A stretch of DNA of 64,000 nucleotides, taken from the NCBI RefSeq assembly GCF_020179425.1, contig NZ_JAILYM010000004.1, positions 310,001 through 374,000 of the forward strand, given 5' to 3'. Under the pieces are notes generated by a model. The model was not told the DNA's origin. It was given only the letters and a program-made list of their open reading frames with translations, and made no database searches. The position numbers were made by a program, and so were the translations under genes. Each line of letters begins with the position of its first letter. Positions within the stretch are counted from its first letter, which is position 1. The stretch is from Novosphingobium percolationis (GTDB taxonomy: Bacteria; Pseudomonadota; Alphaproteobacteria; Sphingomonadales; Sphingomonadaceae). Below, piece by piece: positions 10,002 to 19,491 of this stretch.

Positions 10002-10471
10002 GCGAAACCATCGGCGTCGGCGACGCCCTTCCCGACATCGCGATGATCACGCCCGAGGGCGGGACGGTGAAGCCCTCCGACTTTGCCGGGCGCAAGCTGG
10101 TGCTGTTCTTCTATCCCAAGGACGACACGCCCGGCTGCACCACCGAGAACAAGGACTTCTCCGCGCTGGCCGACCAGTTCGCTGCTGCTGGAACCGCGCT
10201 GCTGGGTGTGAGCAAGGACCCGCCCAAGAAGCACCTCAAGTTCGCAGAAAAGCACGGCCTGACCGCGCCGCTCGCCAGCGATGCCGAGGAAGGCGGGCTG
10301 TCCGATGCGCTCGGCGTGTGGACCGAAAAGCAGAACTATGGCCGAACCTATATGGGCATGGTCCGCACCACCTACCTGATCGGCCCGGACGGCCGGATCG
10401 CGCGGGTGTGGAACAAGGTGAAGGTCAAGGGCCACGCCGACGAAGTGCTGGCGGCCGCGCAGGCGCTGTGA
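9998..10471 (+). CDS. bcp: peroxiredoxin, Bcp/PrxQ type with a single cysteine
   Basis: Thiol peroxidase reducing hydrogen peroxide and organic hydroperoxides in the cytoplasm. The peroxidatic Cys is Cys-47 in DDTPGCTTEN, the PrxQ/BCP motif. The resolving Cys found five residues later in E. coli Bcp is missing and no other Cys is visible in the 157 residues, so it appears to be a 1-Cys form needing an external thiol. The ATG at 9998 is chosen because it overlaps the glnE stop and starts the family's conserved N-terminus. It lies between glnE and the DUF455 gene, in one likely transcript. Confidence 0.93.
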   Translation: MSETIGVGDALPDIAMITPEGGTVKPSDFAGRKLVLFFYPKDDTPGCTTENKDFSALADQFAAAGTALLGVSKDPPKKHLKFAEKHGLTAPLASDAEEGGLSDALGVWTEKQNYGRTYMGMVRTTYLIGPDGRIARVWNKVKVKGHADEVLAAAQAL

Positions 10472-10478
10472 TCACCCC

Positions 10479-11288
10479 ATGACGACGCCCTCGCTGACTG
10501 GGCCTTCCCTGGCAGGTGCGATCCGCGCCGCCATGCTGACAGCTGATCCGTTCGCCAAGGCCATGGCCACACGGACCGTCGCGCGCAACTGGCAGGCTGG
10601 CCGGCTGGCATTCGTGTTTGACGAAGCCCTGCCCGACGTGCCCGCGCGGCCCGATGCGCCGCAATTGCTCCCGCCCAACGCCATGCCCAAGCGCGGACGC
10701 GGCGGGTCGGAACGCGGACGGATCGCGCTGCTCCATGCGCTGTGCCACATCGAATTCGTGGCGATCGACCTTGCGCTCGATGCCGCAGGGCGCTTCGGCG
10801 AGGCGATGGGTCGGCAGTTCGTCAGCGACTGGCTGTCGGTCGCCGCGGACGAGGCAATGCATTTCTCCCTCCTTGCACGCAGGCTGAAGACGCTGGGTTC
10901 GCGCTATGGCGCGATGCCCGCGCACGACGGACTGTGGGATGCCGCGCGCGAAACGGCGCACGATGTCGCCGCGCGGCTTGCGGTGGTGCCGATGGTGCTC
11001 GAAGCGCGCGGGCTGGACGTGACCCCCGTGACCATCGAACGGTTCCTCGCGGCGGACGACGAACGCTCCGCGCGCATCCTCAAGCGAATCCTTGACGATG
11101 AAATCCGCCATGTGCGCTTCGGCACAAGTCATTTTGAATCGGTATGCCAGGAACGCGGTGAATCACCGCCGACCCTGTGGAAAATACTGGTCGAGCGCCA
11201 CTTTCGCGGGGCCATTAAGCCACCGTTCAACGACTCGGCGCGTCGTTCAGCCGGTCTGTCGTGCGAAATGATGGCAGGGGTTGCGTGA
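10479..11288 (+). CDS. DUF455 family ferritin-like protein
   Basis: Protein of 269 residues with the ferritin-like diiron helical bundle of the DUF455 family. Possible iron ligands sit in helices: HxxCHIEF (Glu/His) around residues 86-93, DEAMHF around 126-131, LEARG around 173 and DDEIRHV around 205-211, i.e. the repeated E and ExxH pattern of carboxylate-bridged diiron proteins. The biochemical role of the family is not established; tRNA-hydroxylase-like or oxidase activity is only an inference from the fold. It starts seven bases after the peroxiredoxin stop, which suggests co-expression with an oxidative-stress protein. Confidence 0.85.
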   Translation: MTTPSLTGPSLAGAIRAAMLTADPFAKAMATRTVARNWQAGRLAFVFDEALPDVPARPDAPQLLPPNAMPKRGRGGSERGRIALLHALCHIEFVAIDLALDAAGRFGEAMGRQFVSDWLSVAADEAMHFSLLARRLKTLGSRYGAMPAHDGLWDAARETAHDVAARLAVVPMVLEARGLDVTPVTIERFLAADDERSARILKRILDDEIRHVRFGTSHFESVCQERGESPPTLWKILVERHFRGAIKPPFNDSARRSAGLSCEMMAGVA

Positions 11289-11463
11289 TCTGACGCCCTG
11301 CCTCTACCCCTCCAATCGAGAGATGGACGGGGGGTTCCGACCTTATCTCAAAAAAATCCCACGGCGGCGCGACAGCGTCTCTGCGGTACGCACTGGGGGT
11401 CAGCGCGTCCGTCGCGGTTCACGCTGCGAAGGTTCGAAAAACAAGAAGGTCGTTCGGGTCGTA

Positions 11464-12174
11464 ATGTCGCAAAACATCAAAACCCTTCGGAATGCTTTCG
11501 GCGCCCTTGCCGCTCTTGCTTCCCTCGTTTCGGTTCCGGCGTTCGCCAACAGCGCCGCCTCGGCCGATATCGCTTCGCCGCTCCGCGCCGCTGAAGCCAC
11601 CCGCAATTCGGTCGTCACCACCGACAACGGCGACCAGCAGTTCCGCTCGCTGTTCTCGTCGTGGCAGGCGCTTGATGGTGGCCTTCCCGCCACCACCGCC
11701 AAGCCGGCGCGTTCGGGTACCGTGTCGATCCCCTCACTGATGCCGGTCAATTCCAGCCGCGCGATGTCGAGCGGCTTCGGCCTGCGCGTCCACCCGGTTC
11801 TGGGCGGCCTGCGCCAGCACAAGGGCATCGATCTTCCCGCCGCCACCGGCACCCCGATCTACGCATCGGCCGATGGCGTCGTCGGCAAGGCCGACTGGAT
11901 GGGCGGCTACGGCCTGCTCGTCGAGCTGGAGCATGGCGCAAACCTCGAAACCCGCTACGGCCACATGTCGCGCATCGCCGTTGCCGAAGGCCAGCAGGTC
12001 CGCAAGGGCGACGTGATCGGCTATGTCGGCTCGACGGGCCGCTCGACCGGCCCGCACCTGCACTACGAAGTCCGCGTTGCGGGCGAAGCGGTCAACCCGA
12101 TCCCCTACATGCAGGGCGCCGGCAACCTCTATGCCAACAACGATCCGGCCGAAGGACGCGGCGGCCCCGAATAA
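11464..12174 (+). CDS. M23 family metallopeptidase (secreted peptidoglycan endopeptidase)
   Basis: Periplasmic LytM-type zinc endopeptidase predicted to cut peptidoglycan cross-links. The start at the ATG at 11464 gives a signal peptide (about residues 1-28, ending VPAFA). The peptidase domain covers roughly residues 95-210, with zinc ligands His-119 and Asp-123 in RQHKGID and the HxH pair His-198/His-200 in TGPHLHYEV. All ligands are present, so it is a catalytic rather than an EnvC-like activator form. The frame is open upstream to 11281 but that part is Arg-rich and unrelated. A strong intrinsic terminator follows 38 bp after the stop. Confidence 0.92.
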   Translation: MSQNIKTLRNAFGALAALASLVSVPAFANSAASADIASPLRAAEATRNSVVTTDNGDQQFRSLFSSWQALDGGLPATTAKPARSGTVSIPSLMPVNSSRAMSSGFGLRVHPVLGGLRQHKGIDLPAATGTPIYASADGVVGKADWMGGYGLLVELEHGANLETRYGHMSRIAVAEGQQVRKGDVIGYVGSTGRSTGPHLHYEVRVAGEAVNPIPYMQGAGNLYANNDPAEGRGGPE

Positions 12175-12212
12175 GCCGCGCCGGTCGCTACAGCCTCTTG
12201 GAGAGGACATGG

Positions 12213-12244
12213 AAAAAGGCGGCGGAAACGTCGCCTTTTTCTTT
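12213..12244 (+). terminator. intrinsic terminator after the M23 peptidase gene
   Basis: A nine-base perfect stem (AAAAAGGCG at 12213-12221 with CGCCTTTTT at 12232-12240) is extended by a G-U and two G-C pairs and capped by a GAAA tetraloop, with the U-rich tail running to about 12244. It should end the glnE-bcp-DUF455-M23 transcription unit. The A/T symmetry could also let it work on the minus strand. Confidence 0.9.
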
Positions 12245-12295
12245 TGCACGAACGCGCTGCAAATCTTGCCGATTCCTGCGCCTTTCCTGTTGTTG

Positions 12296-12324
12296 CGTTG
12301 CACAATGCAACGAATCCCGTTGCA
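12296..12324. promoter_or_regulatory. candidate operator: palindrome plus third half-site before the acyl-CoA ligase
   Basis: The sequence CGTTGCA-CAA-TGCAACG (12296-12312) is a perfect 7+7 inverted repeat, and a third CGTTGCA half-site lies at 12318-12324, followed by an AT-rich stretch. It sits 66-94 bp upstream of the acyl-CoA ligase start. This is the arrangement expected of a transcription-factor operator over a promoter; the cognate regulator is not evident nearby. Confidence 0.55.
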
Positions 12325-12389
12325 CGTTTTAATCATGCGGTTAAAGTCTCCCGCAAGCGGCCTCGCGCCGTCAGCGAAGAGAGGATTCC

Positions 12390-13925
12390 ATGCATTATCA
12401 CCCGAGCACGCACGCCCGGAATCACCCGGAAAAGCCTGCGGTCATCATGGCCGACGGTCGCAGCCTGACCTATCGCGAGCTTGACGAAGCCAGCAACCGC
12501 TTCGCCCAGCTGCTGCGCGCGCGCGGGATGCAGATCGGCGATACCGTGGCGATTAGCCTTGAAAACCGTCCAGAATATTTCTCGCTGGTGTGGGGCGCGC
12601 AACGCGCAGGCCTGGTGTTCGTGGCCATTTCGTGCCGCCTGGCCGCGCCCGAGATCGCCTATATCGCGCAGGACAGCGGTGCCAAGCTGCTGGTCAGCTC
12701 GACCTACCTGAACAAGGTGCTCGACGAGGTTGCGGCGCTGGCGCCCTCGGTTCCCCAACTGCGCCTCGGCGGGGTCGACGCCCATGACCTCGAAGCCGAG
12801 CTGGCGAAGATGCCCGCGACGCCGATCGCGGATGAACGCGCAGGCGGCGACATGCTCTATTCGTCGGGTACCACCGGCAAGCCCAAGGGCGTGCGGGTGC
12901 CAATGCCGGAAGAACCGGCCATCGGCGCCCCCACCTCGCTGATGATGGTGGCGTCGGAGGTGTTCGGGTTCACCCCTGATTCGGTGTATCTCTCACCCGC
13001 TCCGCTCTATCATGCGGCACCGCTGCGCTGGTCGATGGGCGTCCATCGCCTCGGCGGAACGGTTGTGGTGATGGACAAGTTCGATCCGGAACACGCGCTC
13101 CAGCTGATCGAGAAGTACAAGATCACCGACAGCCAGTGGGTGCCGACCCATTTCGTCCGCCTGCTCAAGCTGCCCGAGGACGTGCGCAGCAAGTACGATA
13201 TCTCCTCGCTCAAGTGCGCGATCCATGCCGCCGCGCCCTGCCCCATTCCGGTCAAGCACGCGATGATCGAATGGTGGGGCCCGATCCTCAAGGAATACTA
13301 CGCCGGCACCGAAGGCAACGGCTTCACCTTCATCTCTAGCGAGGACTGGCTGCAGCGTCCGGGTTCGGTCGGCCGCGTGATCACCGGGATCATCCACATC
13401 TGCGACGATAACGGCGACGAAGTGCCGGCCGGCCAGGAAGGCCAGGTGTTTTTCGAAGGCGGCGGCGCGTTCGAGTACCACAACGACCCGACCAAGACCG
13501 CCGAGGCCACCAACAAGCACGGCTGGACCAGCCTGGGCGATATCGGCCGGGTGGACGAGGACGGCTTCCTGTTCCTCACCGACCGCAAGAGCTTCATGAT
13601 CATCTCGGGCGGGGTGAACATCTACCCGCAGGAGATCGAGAGCCTGCTCGTCACCCACCCCAAGGTGGCCGACGTGGCCGTGATCGGGGCGCCCGATCCC
13701 GACATGGGCGAGCGCGTGGTGGCAGTGGTGCAGCCTGCCGACATGGCCGAAGCAGGACCGGCACTGGCGGCCGAACTGACCGAATGGCTCAATCCGCAAC
13801 TGTCGCGCGTGAAGATGCCGCGCCAGATCGACTTCCGCGAGGAACTGCCGCGCGAACCTACCGGCAAGCTGTTCAAGCGGCTGCTGCGCGATGAATACAA
13901 GGCCGCTGCGGCGCTGGAGGCCTGA
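12390..13925 (+). CDS. acyl-CoA synthetase (AMP-forming ligase)
   Basis: Class I adenylate-forming enzyme expected to activate a carboxylic acid to its acyl-CoA. The 511-residue protein has the AMP-binding P-loop YSSGTTGKPKGV at about residues 157-168, the adenine motif EYYAGTEGNG around 304-313, the hinge region TSLGDIGRVDEDG around 380-395 with the ribose-binding Asp, and the C-terminal lysine in PREPTGKLFK. The ligands for ATP and the catalytic Lys are all present. The substrate cannot be read from sequence; the P450 encoded four bases downstream suggests a fatty, terpenoid or steroid-side-chain-like acid. AGAGAGGA lies seven bases before the ATG. Confidence 0.92.
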   Translation: MHYHPSTHARNHPEKPAVIMADGRSLTYRELDEASNRFAQLLRARGMQIGDTVAISLENRPEYFSLVWGAQRAGLVFVAISCRLAAPEIAYIAQDSGAKLLVSSTYLNKVLDEVAALAPSVPQLRLGGVDAHDLEAELAKMPATPIADERAGGDMLYSSGTTGKPKGVRVPMPEEPAIGAPTSLMMVASEVFGFTPDSVYLSPAPLYHAAPLRWSMGVHRLGGTVVVMDKFDPEHALQLIEKYKITDSQWVPTHFVRLLKLPEDVRSKYDISSLKCAIHAAAPCPIPVKHAMIEWWGPILKEYYAGTEGNGFTFISSEDWLQRPGSVGRVITGIIHICDDNGDEVPAGQEGQVFFEGGGAFEYHNDPTKTAEATNKHGWTSLGDIGRVDEDGFLFLTDRKSFMIISGGVNIYPQEIESLLVTHPKVADVAVIGAPDPDMGERVVAVVQPADMAEAGPALAAELTEWLNPQLSRVKMPRQIDFREELPREPTGKLFKRLLRDEYKAAAALEA

Positions 13926-13929
13926 AACG

Positions 13930-15228
13930 ATGGGTGCGATCCCGAACCCCGTCGCCTCGGCCGAGGACGCCATCGCCGTGATCGATCCCCGCTCGTATGC
14001 GGAGTGGGGACCGCTGCTCGACCGCTTCGACCGCATCCGCGCCGAAACCCCGGTGGTGCGCATCGAAAGCGCCGAGGACTTTCATGAACCGTTCTGGCTG
14101 CTGACCCGCCATGAAGACGTGATGCGCGTGTCAAAGGACAACCAGACCTTCCTCAACGCGCCGCGCAGCACCGTCTTCACCGGCAAGCAGGGCGAAGCCT
14201 TTGCCCGCTCGATCACCGGCGGCAGCCCCAACCTCATCAGCTCGCTCGTCTCGATCGATGCGCCGTCGCATCCCAAGCTGCGCCGCCTGACGCAGGAATG
14301 GTTCATGCCCAAGAACCTGCGGAAGATCGAGGAAGACATCCGCACGCTGGCCGCGCACACCGTCGATCGGCTGATCGCGGCGGGGCCGGAGGCCGACTTC
14401 TGCACGCTGGTCTCCGCGCCCTATCCGCTCCATGTCGTCATGCAGATCCTCGGCGTGCCCGAGGAGGACGAGCCGCGGATGCTGTTCCTGACCCAACAGA
14501 TGTTCGGCGGACAGGATGAAGACCTCAACAAGTCGGGCATGGCCGACCTGACGCCGGAGCAGATCCAGCAGATCGTGATGGGCGCGGTCAGCGACTTCGA
14601 GGCCTACTTCTTTGCACTGGCCGAGGAGCGCCGCAGGAACCCGACCAACGACGTCGCCAGCGTGCTCGCCAACGCGACCATCGACGGCGAGCCGCTTTCG
14701 GCGCGCGATCTGGCCGGCTACTACATCATCGTCGCATCAGCGGGCCACGACACCACTTCGGCATCGACGGCGGGCGCGATGCTCGCGCTTGCCCAGGACC
14801 CGGACCAGTTCGCCCGCGTCAAGGCCGATCGCAGCCTGCTGGCAGGCGTGGTCGAGGAAGCGATCCGCTGGACCACGCCGGTCCAGCACTTCATGCGCAC
14901 CGCGATGGAGGACGTCGAGGTGGGCGGTGTGAACATCGCCGCTGGCGACTGGCTGATGCTCAACTACGTCGCCGCCAACCACGATCCGGCGCAGTTCGAG
15001 AACCCGCGCAAGTTCGATGCCGCCCGCGATGGCAACCGCCACATCGCGTTCGGCGCGGGCGCGCACCAGTGCCTCGGCCTGCACCTCGCCCGGCTGGAAA
15101 TGCGCATCCTGTTCGAAGCGCTGCTCGATCGCATCGACAGCCTGGAACTGGCGGGTGAACCCAAGCGGGCCAAGAGCACGTTCGTCGGCGGTCTCAAGAC
15201 CCTGCCGATCCGCTTCAAGGCCAGCTGA
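13930..15228 (+). CDS. cytochrome P450
   Basis: Soluble bacterial heme-thiolate monooxygenase of 432 residues. The I-helix oxygen-activation motif AGHDTTS is near residue 272, the ExxR pair in EEAIRW near 310, and the heme loop FGAGAHQCLG carries the proximal Cys at about residue 381. The size and lack of a membrane anchor are typical of class I three-component P450s, so it needs a ferredoxin and reductase, neither of which is encoded in this window. It follows the acyl-CoA ligase by four bases. I cannot assign a CYP family with confidence. Confidence 0.94.
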   Translation: MGAIPNPVASAEDAIAVIDPRSYAEWGPLLDRFDRIRAETPVVRIESAEDFHEPFWLLTRHEDVMRVSKDNQTFLNAPRSTVFTGKQGEAFARSITGGSPNLISSLVSIDAPSHPKLRRLTQEWFMPKNLRKIEEDIRTLAAHTVDRLIAAGPEADFCTLVSAPYPLHVVMQILGVPEEDEPRMLFLTQQMFGGQDEDLNKSGMADLTPEQIQQIVMGAVSDFEAYFFALAEERRRNPTNDVASVLANATIDGEPLSARDLAGYYIIVASAGHDTTSASTAGAMLALAQDPDQFARVKADRSLLAGVVEEAIRWTTPVQHFMRTAMEDVEVGGVNIAAGDWLMLNYVAANHDPAQFENPRKFDAARDGNRHIAFGAGAHQCLGLHLARLEMRILFEALLDRIDSLELAGEPKRAKSTFVGGLKTLPIRFKAS

Positions 15229-15249
15229 ACACCGCAACGGGCGGCGCAC

Positions 15250-16152
15250 TCAGGCGAATTTGTCCGCCTTGCGCCGCCCAAAGCGCATCCCGTGTTCGAG
15301 ATGCGCGCGCAACTGGATGTAATAGGCTTCGAGAAACGGGCGGTGGTCCTCCGCGCCGACGCTCCAGCCGATCTTGCCGCAGATCGTCGCGGCAACCTCG
15401 GCCAGGGTCTCCGCCCGGTCCTCGTGCAGCACGCGTTCGAGGGCCTGAAGCTCGTATTCACCGTAGACGGCGAGTTCCTCCGCCCCGAAGCGATAGGTCG
15501 CAACGGGCGCCGCCTGCGCGGCTGGGCGCAGCGCCAGCGGACGGCGCAGCTTGCGGGTCTGTGCCTCGACCACCCATGTCCCGGCGATCATGTCGCCGCA
15601 GCGCAAGCCATCCTTGTTGATGAAAGGCATGCACACGAACAGGGCGAACCAGCCCAGCCCCGCCCAGGCGGCAAGGTCGGTATCGCCGCCGCTGGCCATC
15701 GCACCGCCGAGGAACACCAGCGGCATGAACAGTTCGACATCGCGCAGCAGGTTGCGCGCGATCACCGCCTCGGTCGTCAGCCGCCCGCCATCGCGCGCCG
15801 CCACGCGGATGCCCGCCAGCCGCTTGCCCGGCGTCGACCCGCGCGGCCCCAGCTCGAACGCCAGGAACCAGGCGTTGCGGAACAGGAACATCGCGAGGAA
15901 CCACAGGACCGCGAGGCCCTGCAAGGCATGGCCCGCTGGCCCCTTGTCGGACAGGTTCAGGCCCACGCCCTGCGCCAGCCACAGCAACGCAAGGCTGGTC
16001 ACGACCATCGCCGCGCCGATCAGGAACAGGTCGATCAGCAGCGCCGCCGCGCGGGCACCGCGCGACGCCAGCACAAAGGGCAGCGCCACGCCTTCGGGCG
16101 TCACCAGCCAGCGGCGGCGGCGATCCGCGTCGGAGGCGATCCGCGCGCTCAT
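15250..16152 (-). CDS. RDD family membrane protein
   Basis: Integral membrane protein of 300 residues with an RDD domain: three or four hydrophobic helices between about residues 25 and 170, containing the Arg/Asp-bearing helices (ASRGARAAALLIDLF near the first helix, GSTPGKRLAGIRV after the third). The C-terminal 110 residues are soluble. Some RDD proteins act as cation/proton exchangers, but the family function is generally unknown. It is the last gene of the six-gene MoxR/DUF58 operon; its ATG at 16152 overlaps the SpoIIM-like stop by four bases. It is convergent with the P450 gene. Confidence 0.88.
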   Translation of the reverse strand: MSARIASDADRRRRWLVTPEGVALPFVLASRGARAAALLIDLFLIGAAMVVTSLALLWLAQGVGLNLSDKGPAGHALQGLAVLWFLAMFLFRNAWFLAFELGPRGSTPGKRLAGIRVAARDGGRLTTEAVIARNLLRDVELFMPLVFLGGAMASGGDTDLAAWAGLGWFALFVCMPFINKDGLRCGDMIAGTWVVEAQTRKLRRPLALRPAAQAAPVATYRFGAEELAVYGEYELQALERVLHEDRAETLAEVAATICGKIGWSVGAEDHRPFLEAYYIQLRAHLEHGMRFGRRKADKFA

Positions 16153-17198
16153 CGCCCACGCCGCCACACGAACAGGTAGCCGATCCAGAACACCAGCATG
16201 AAGCCGCCCACGATCAGGCGCGGCGCGGTGGCGTCGAGCAGCTGCCGCGCGAAAGCCTCGAGCAGCGCCGCCACGATCAGCATCAGCACCACGCCGGTCA
16301 TCACCAGCGCCGCGCGCCTCCCGGCGACGGCGGCGGCATCGAGCACCGCCACCTCGCCCGGAAAGGCCATGGCGCGGCCAACGTGCAGCCCCGCTGCCCC
16401 CGCCAGCAGGATCGCGAACAGTTCTGTCGTGCCGTGAACCGATAGCCAGCCGACCAGTTCGAAAGTCAGCCCCTGCCCGTGATAGAGCCACAGCAGCGCG
16501 CCCAGCATCGCGGTGTTGTGCAGCAGCAGAAGCAGCGTCGGCACGCCGAAAGCGAAGCCGAGCGCGAAGGCGAGGATCGAGACCTGCGCGTTGTTGCTGA
16601 ACAGCATCGCCGCAAAGACCGACAAGGCAGGCTCGTCCGCATTGCCGAACAGCGTGCGCTCCAGCACCGCCCTGCTCGCGCCGGGTACGCGCTCGTCGCC
16701 CGACGGGGCCAGCGCATAGTACCAGTTCGGATCGGACGCGACCAGCAGCCAGCCGACCAGCGTGCCCGCCACCATCACCGCGAGCGCGATCAGGATGTCC
16801 GGTCCGAGCCCGCGTACCGCCGCGCCCCACCCGCCGCCGAGGAAACCGCGCAGCCAGCGCCACAGCCCCGCGCGCGGGCCATAGACCACGAACCAAGCGC
16901 GCCGGGTCAGCGATTCGAGCCAGACCGCCAGATCCTCGTCGAGCGAGGTCTCGCGCGCGATCGACAGCGACGAGGCCGCCATGCGATAGAGCGCGGGCAG
17001 CGCCAGCAGGTCTTCGTCCGACACCTTGCGCAAGCGGCCACGCTCGATTTCGGCGACAATCCGTTCGAGCCGCTTCCAGTCGCCCTCGCGCTCCAGCCGG
17101 AAACGGTCGGACCGCAGCACCGCCTGCGCCACGTCGGGCGCCTGTTCCAGCGCTCCTCGCCCGAGCAGACCGGCCAGTCGCTCGCCCAGCACGCTCAT
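16149..17198 (-). CDS. SpoIIM-like (stage II sporulation protein M family) membrane protein
   Basis: Multi-spanning membrane protein of 349 residues. A soluble N-terminal half (about 1-100) is followed by five or six hydrophobic helices. The segment with NNAQVSILAFALGFAFG and HNTAMLGALL, then SVHGTTELFAI, is the conserved core of the SpoIIM/DUF95 family. In Bacillus SpoIIM works with SpoIID and SpoIIP in peptidoglycan remodelling during engulfment; this organism is not a spore former, so here the name marks only the family. Its neighbours (MoxR, DUF58, DUF4350, RDD) point to an envelope-linked complex. The ATG at 17198 overlaps the DUF58 stop. Confidence 0.88.
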   Translation of the reverse strand: MSVLGERLAGLLGRGALEQAPDVAQAVLRSDRFRLEREGDWKRLERIVAEIERGRLRKVSDEDLLALPALYRMAASSLSIARETSLDEDLAVWLESLTRRAWFVVYGPRAGLWRWLRGFLGGGWGAAVRGLGPDILIALAVMVAGTLVGWLLVASDPNWYYALAPSGDERVPGASRAVLERTLFGNADEPALSVFAAMLFSNNAQVSILAFALGFAFGVPTLLLLLHNTAMLGALLWLYHGQGLTFELVGWLSVHGTTELFAILLAGAAGLHVGRAMAFPGEVAVLDAAAVAGRRAALVMTGVVLMLIVAALLEAFARQLLDATAPRLIVGGFMLVFWIGYLFVWRRGR

Positions 17199-18534
17199 CC
17201 GACCAGCCCCTGCCGCTTGACCGCGAGATAGGCGTCGATCAGCGCGAGGCCGATCGCATCGTGCCGCGCCTCGACCACGCGCACGCCCAGACGACGCAGG
17301 CGTTGCAGCACGAGCTGGCGCTGGTGCAGCAGTGCGTTCGCCGTGACCGCCTGCGACACGGCATCGAGATCGACAGGCGGCGCGGTGGCGATCCCGGTCA
17401 GCTCGGCATCCTCCATCACCACGAACAGCACGACATGGCGGTCCACCAGCCGCCCCACGCTTTCCAGCATCAGCTCCGCGCTGGCGGGATCGGTGAAATC
17501 GGAGAACACCACCACCAGCGAACGCCGCTTGAGCCTGCTCGCCAGCGTGGCCATGGCCCAGGTGAAGTTCGGCTCCTCGGTGCGGTAATCCAGATCCGCC
17601 GCCGCTTCGCGCAGGCGGTGGAAATCGCGCGGGGCGGTGACGAAAGGCGTCAGCGCCAGCGGCTTGGCCGCAAAGCCCAGCAGCGCCACGCGGTCCTGCC
17701 CTTTGAGCGCGACCCATGCGGTGGCGAGCACGGCGGTGACGGCACGGTCGATCCGCGCGAGGCCCGCCACCGGCTCGCACATCGCCTGCCCGCAATCGAG
17801 CGCGAAGACGATCTGCGTGTTGCGCTCGGTCTCGTATTCGCGCGCCACCAGCCGCGCGTGACGGGCCGAGGCCTTCCAGTCGATCCGCCGGCGGTCCATG
17901 CCCGGCTCGTAGTCGGCCAGCGCCTCGAACTCCGCGCCCGCGCCGCGCACCCGCCGCGCGACCAGCCCGATGTCGGCATCGCGCAGGAACAGCTGCAATT
18001 CGCCCGAACGCAGCGCGGACAGGTCGGGCTGCACGCGCACCGTCAAATCGAGAGGGCGAGAAACGGTCCGTTCGGCAAGGCCCAGCGGCCCCGCCCAGCG
18101 CAGCCAGAGGGTTTCGATCCGCGCCGCGCCACGCCGGACCGGGGCAACATCGACCGCGCCCTGCAAGGCACCGTCAGCGATCGCCAGCGGCACGCCGATC
18201 CGCCCGCCCTCGACCAGTTGCGCGCCCACCGCCAGCGCCGCCTCGGCCCGGCGCGCGGGCGCGCGCAGCGGTTCGGCGAGAACCACCAGCCGCAGCGTCC
18301 GGCCCACTTCCGCCTCGTCGTCCACCAGCACGCGCGCATCGCCGATCGTGCCCGCAAAGGCCGCGTCGAGCAGCACGAGCAGCAACAGCGCGCCGCCCAG
18401 CGCCGGGGCCAACGTCCATGCCGCAGGCGCGAGCACCGCCGCGATCAGGCCGACGGGCGCGATCGCCAGCAGCAGCAACACCGCGCGCGCGGTGGGCTGG
18501 AAGCGTGGCGCAGGCAGGGCGGGCAGGCGCAGCT

Positions 18535-18538
<4 letters not shown>
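17195..18538 (-). CDS. DUF58 domain-containing protein
   Basis: Protein of 447 residues with two N-terminal membrane helices (about residues 15-60) and a DUF58/von Willebrand A-like domain in the C-terminal half. The DUF58 core is visible as [24 protein letters not shown] around 205-225, followed by the first vWA strand. The metal-site motif, normally DxSxS, reads DCGQA (about 245-249), so the two serines are replaced and metal binding may be lost or altered. DUF58 proteins are regular partners of MoxR AAA+ ATPases, and that ATPase is encoded immediately upstream with a four-base overlap. Confidence 0.9.

Positions 18539-19487
<949 letters not shown>

Positions 19488-19491
<4 letters not shown>

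Noticed and set aside
16149..17198. Sporulation capacity inferred from the SpoIIM-like gene
   Set aside because: The family is found widely outside spore formers, and no other sporulation gene is present.
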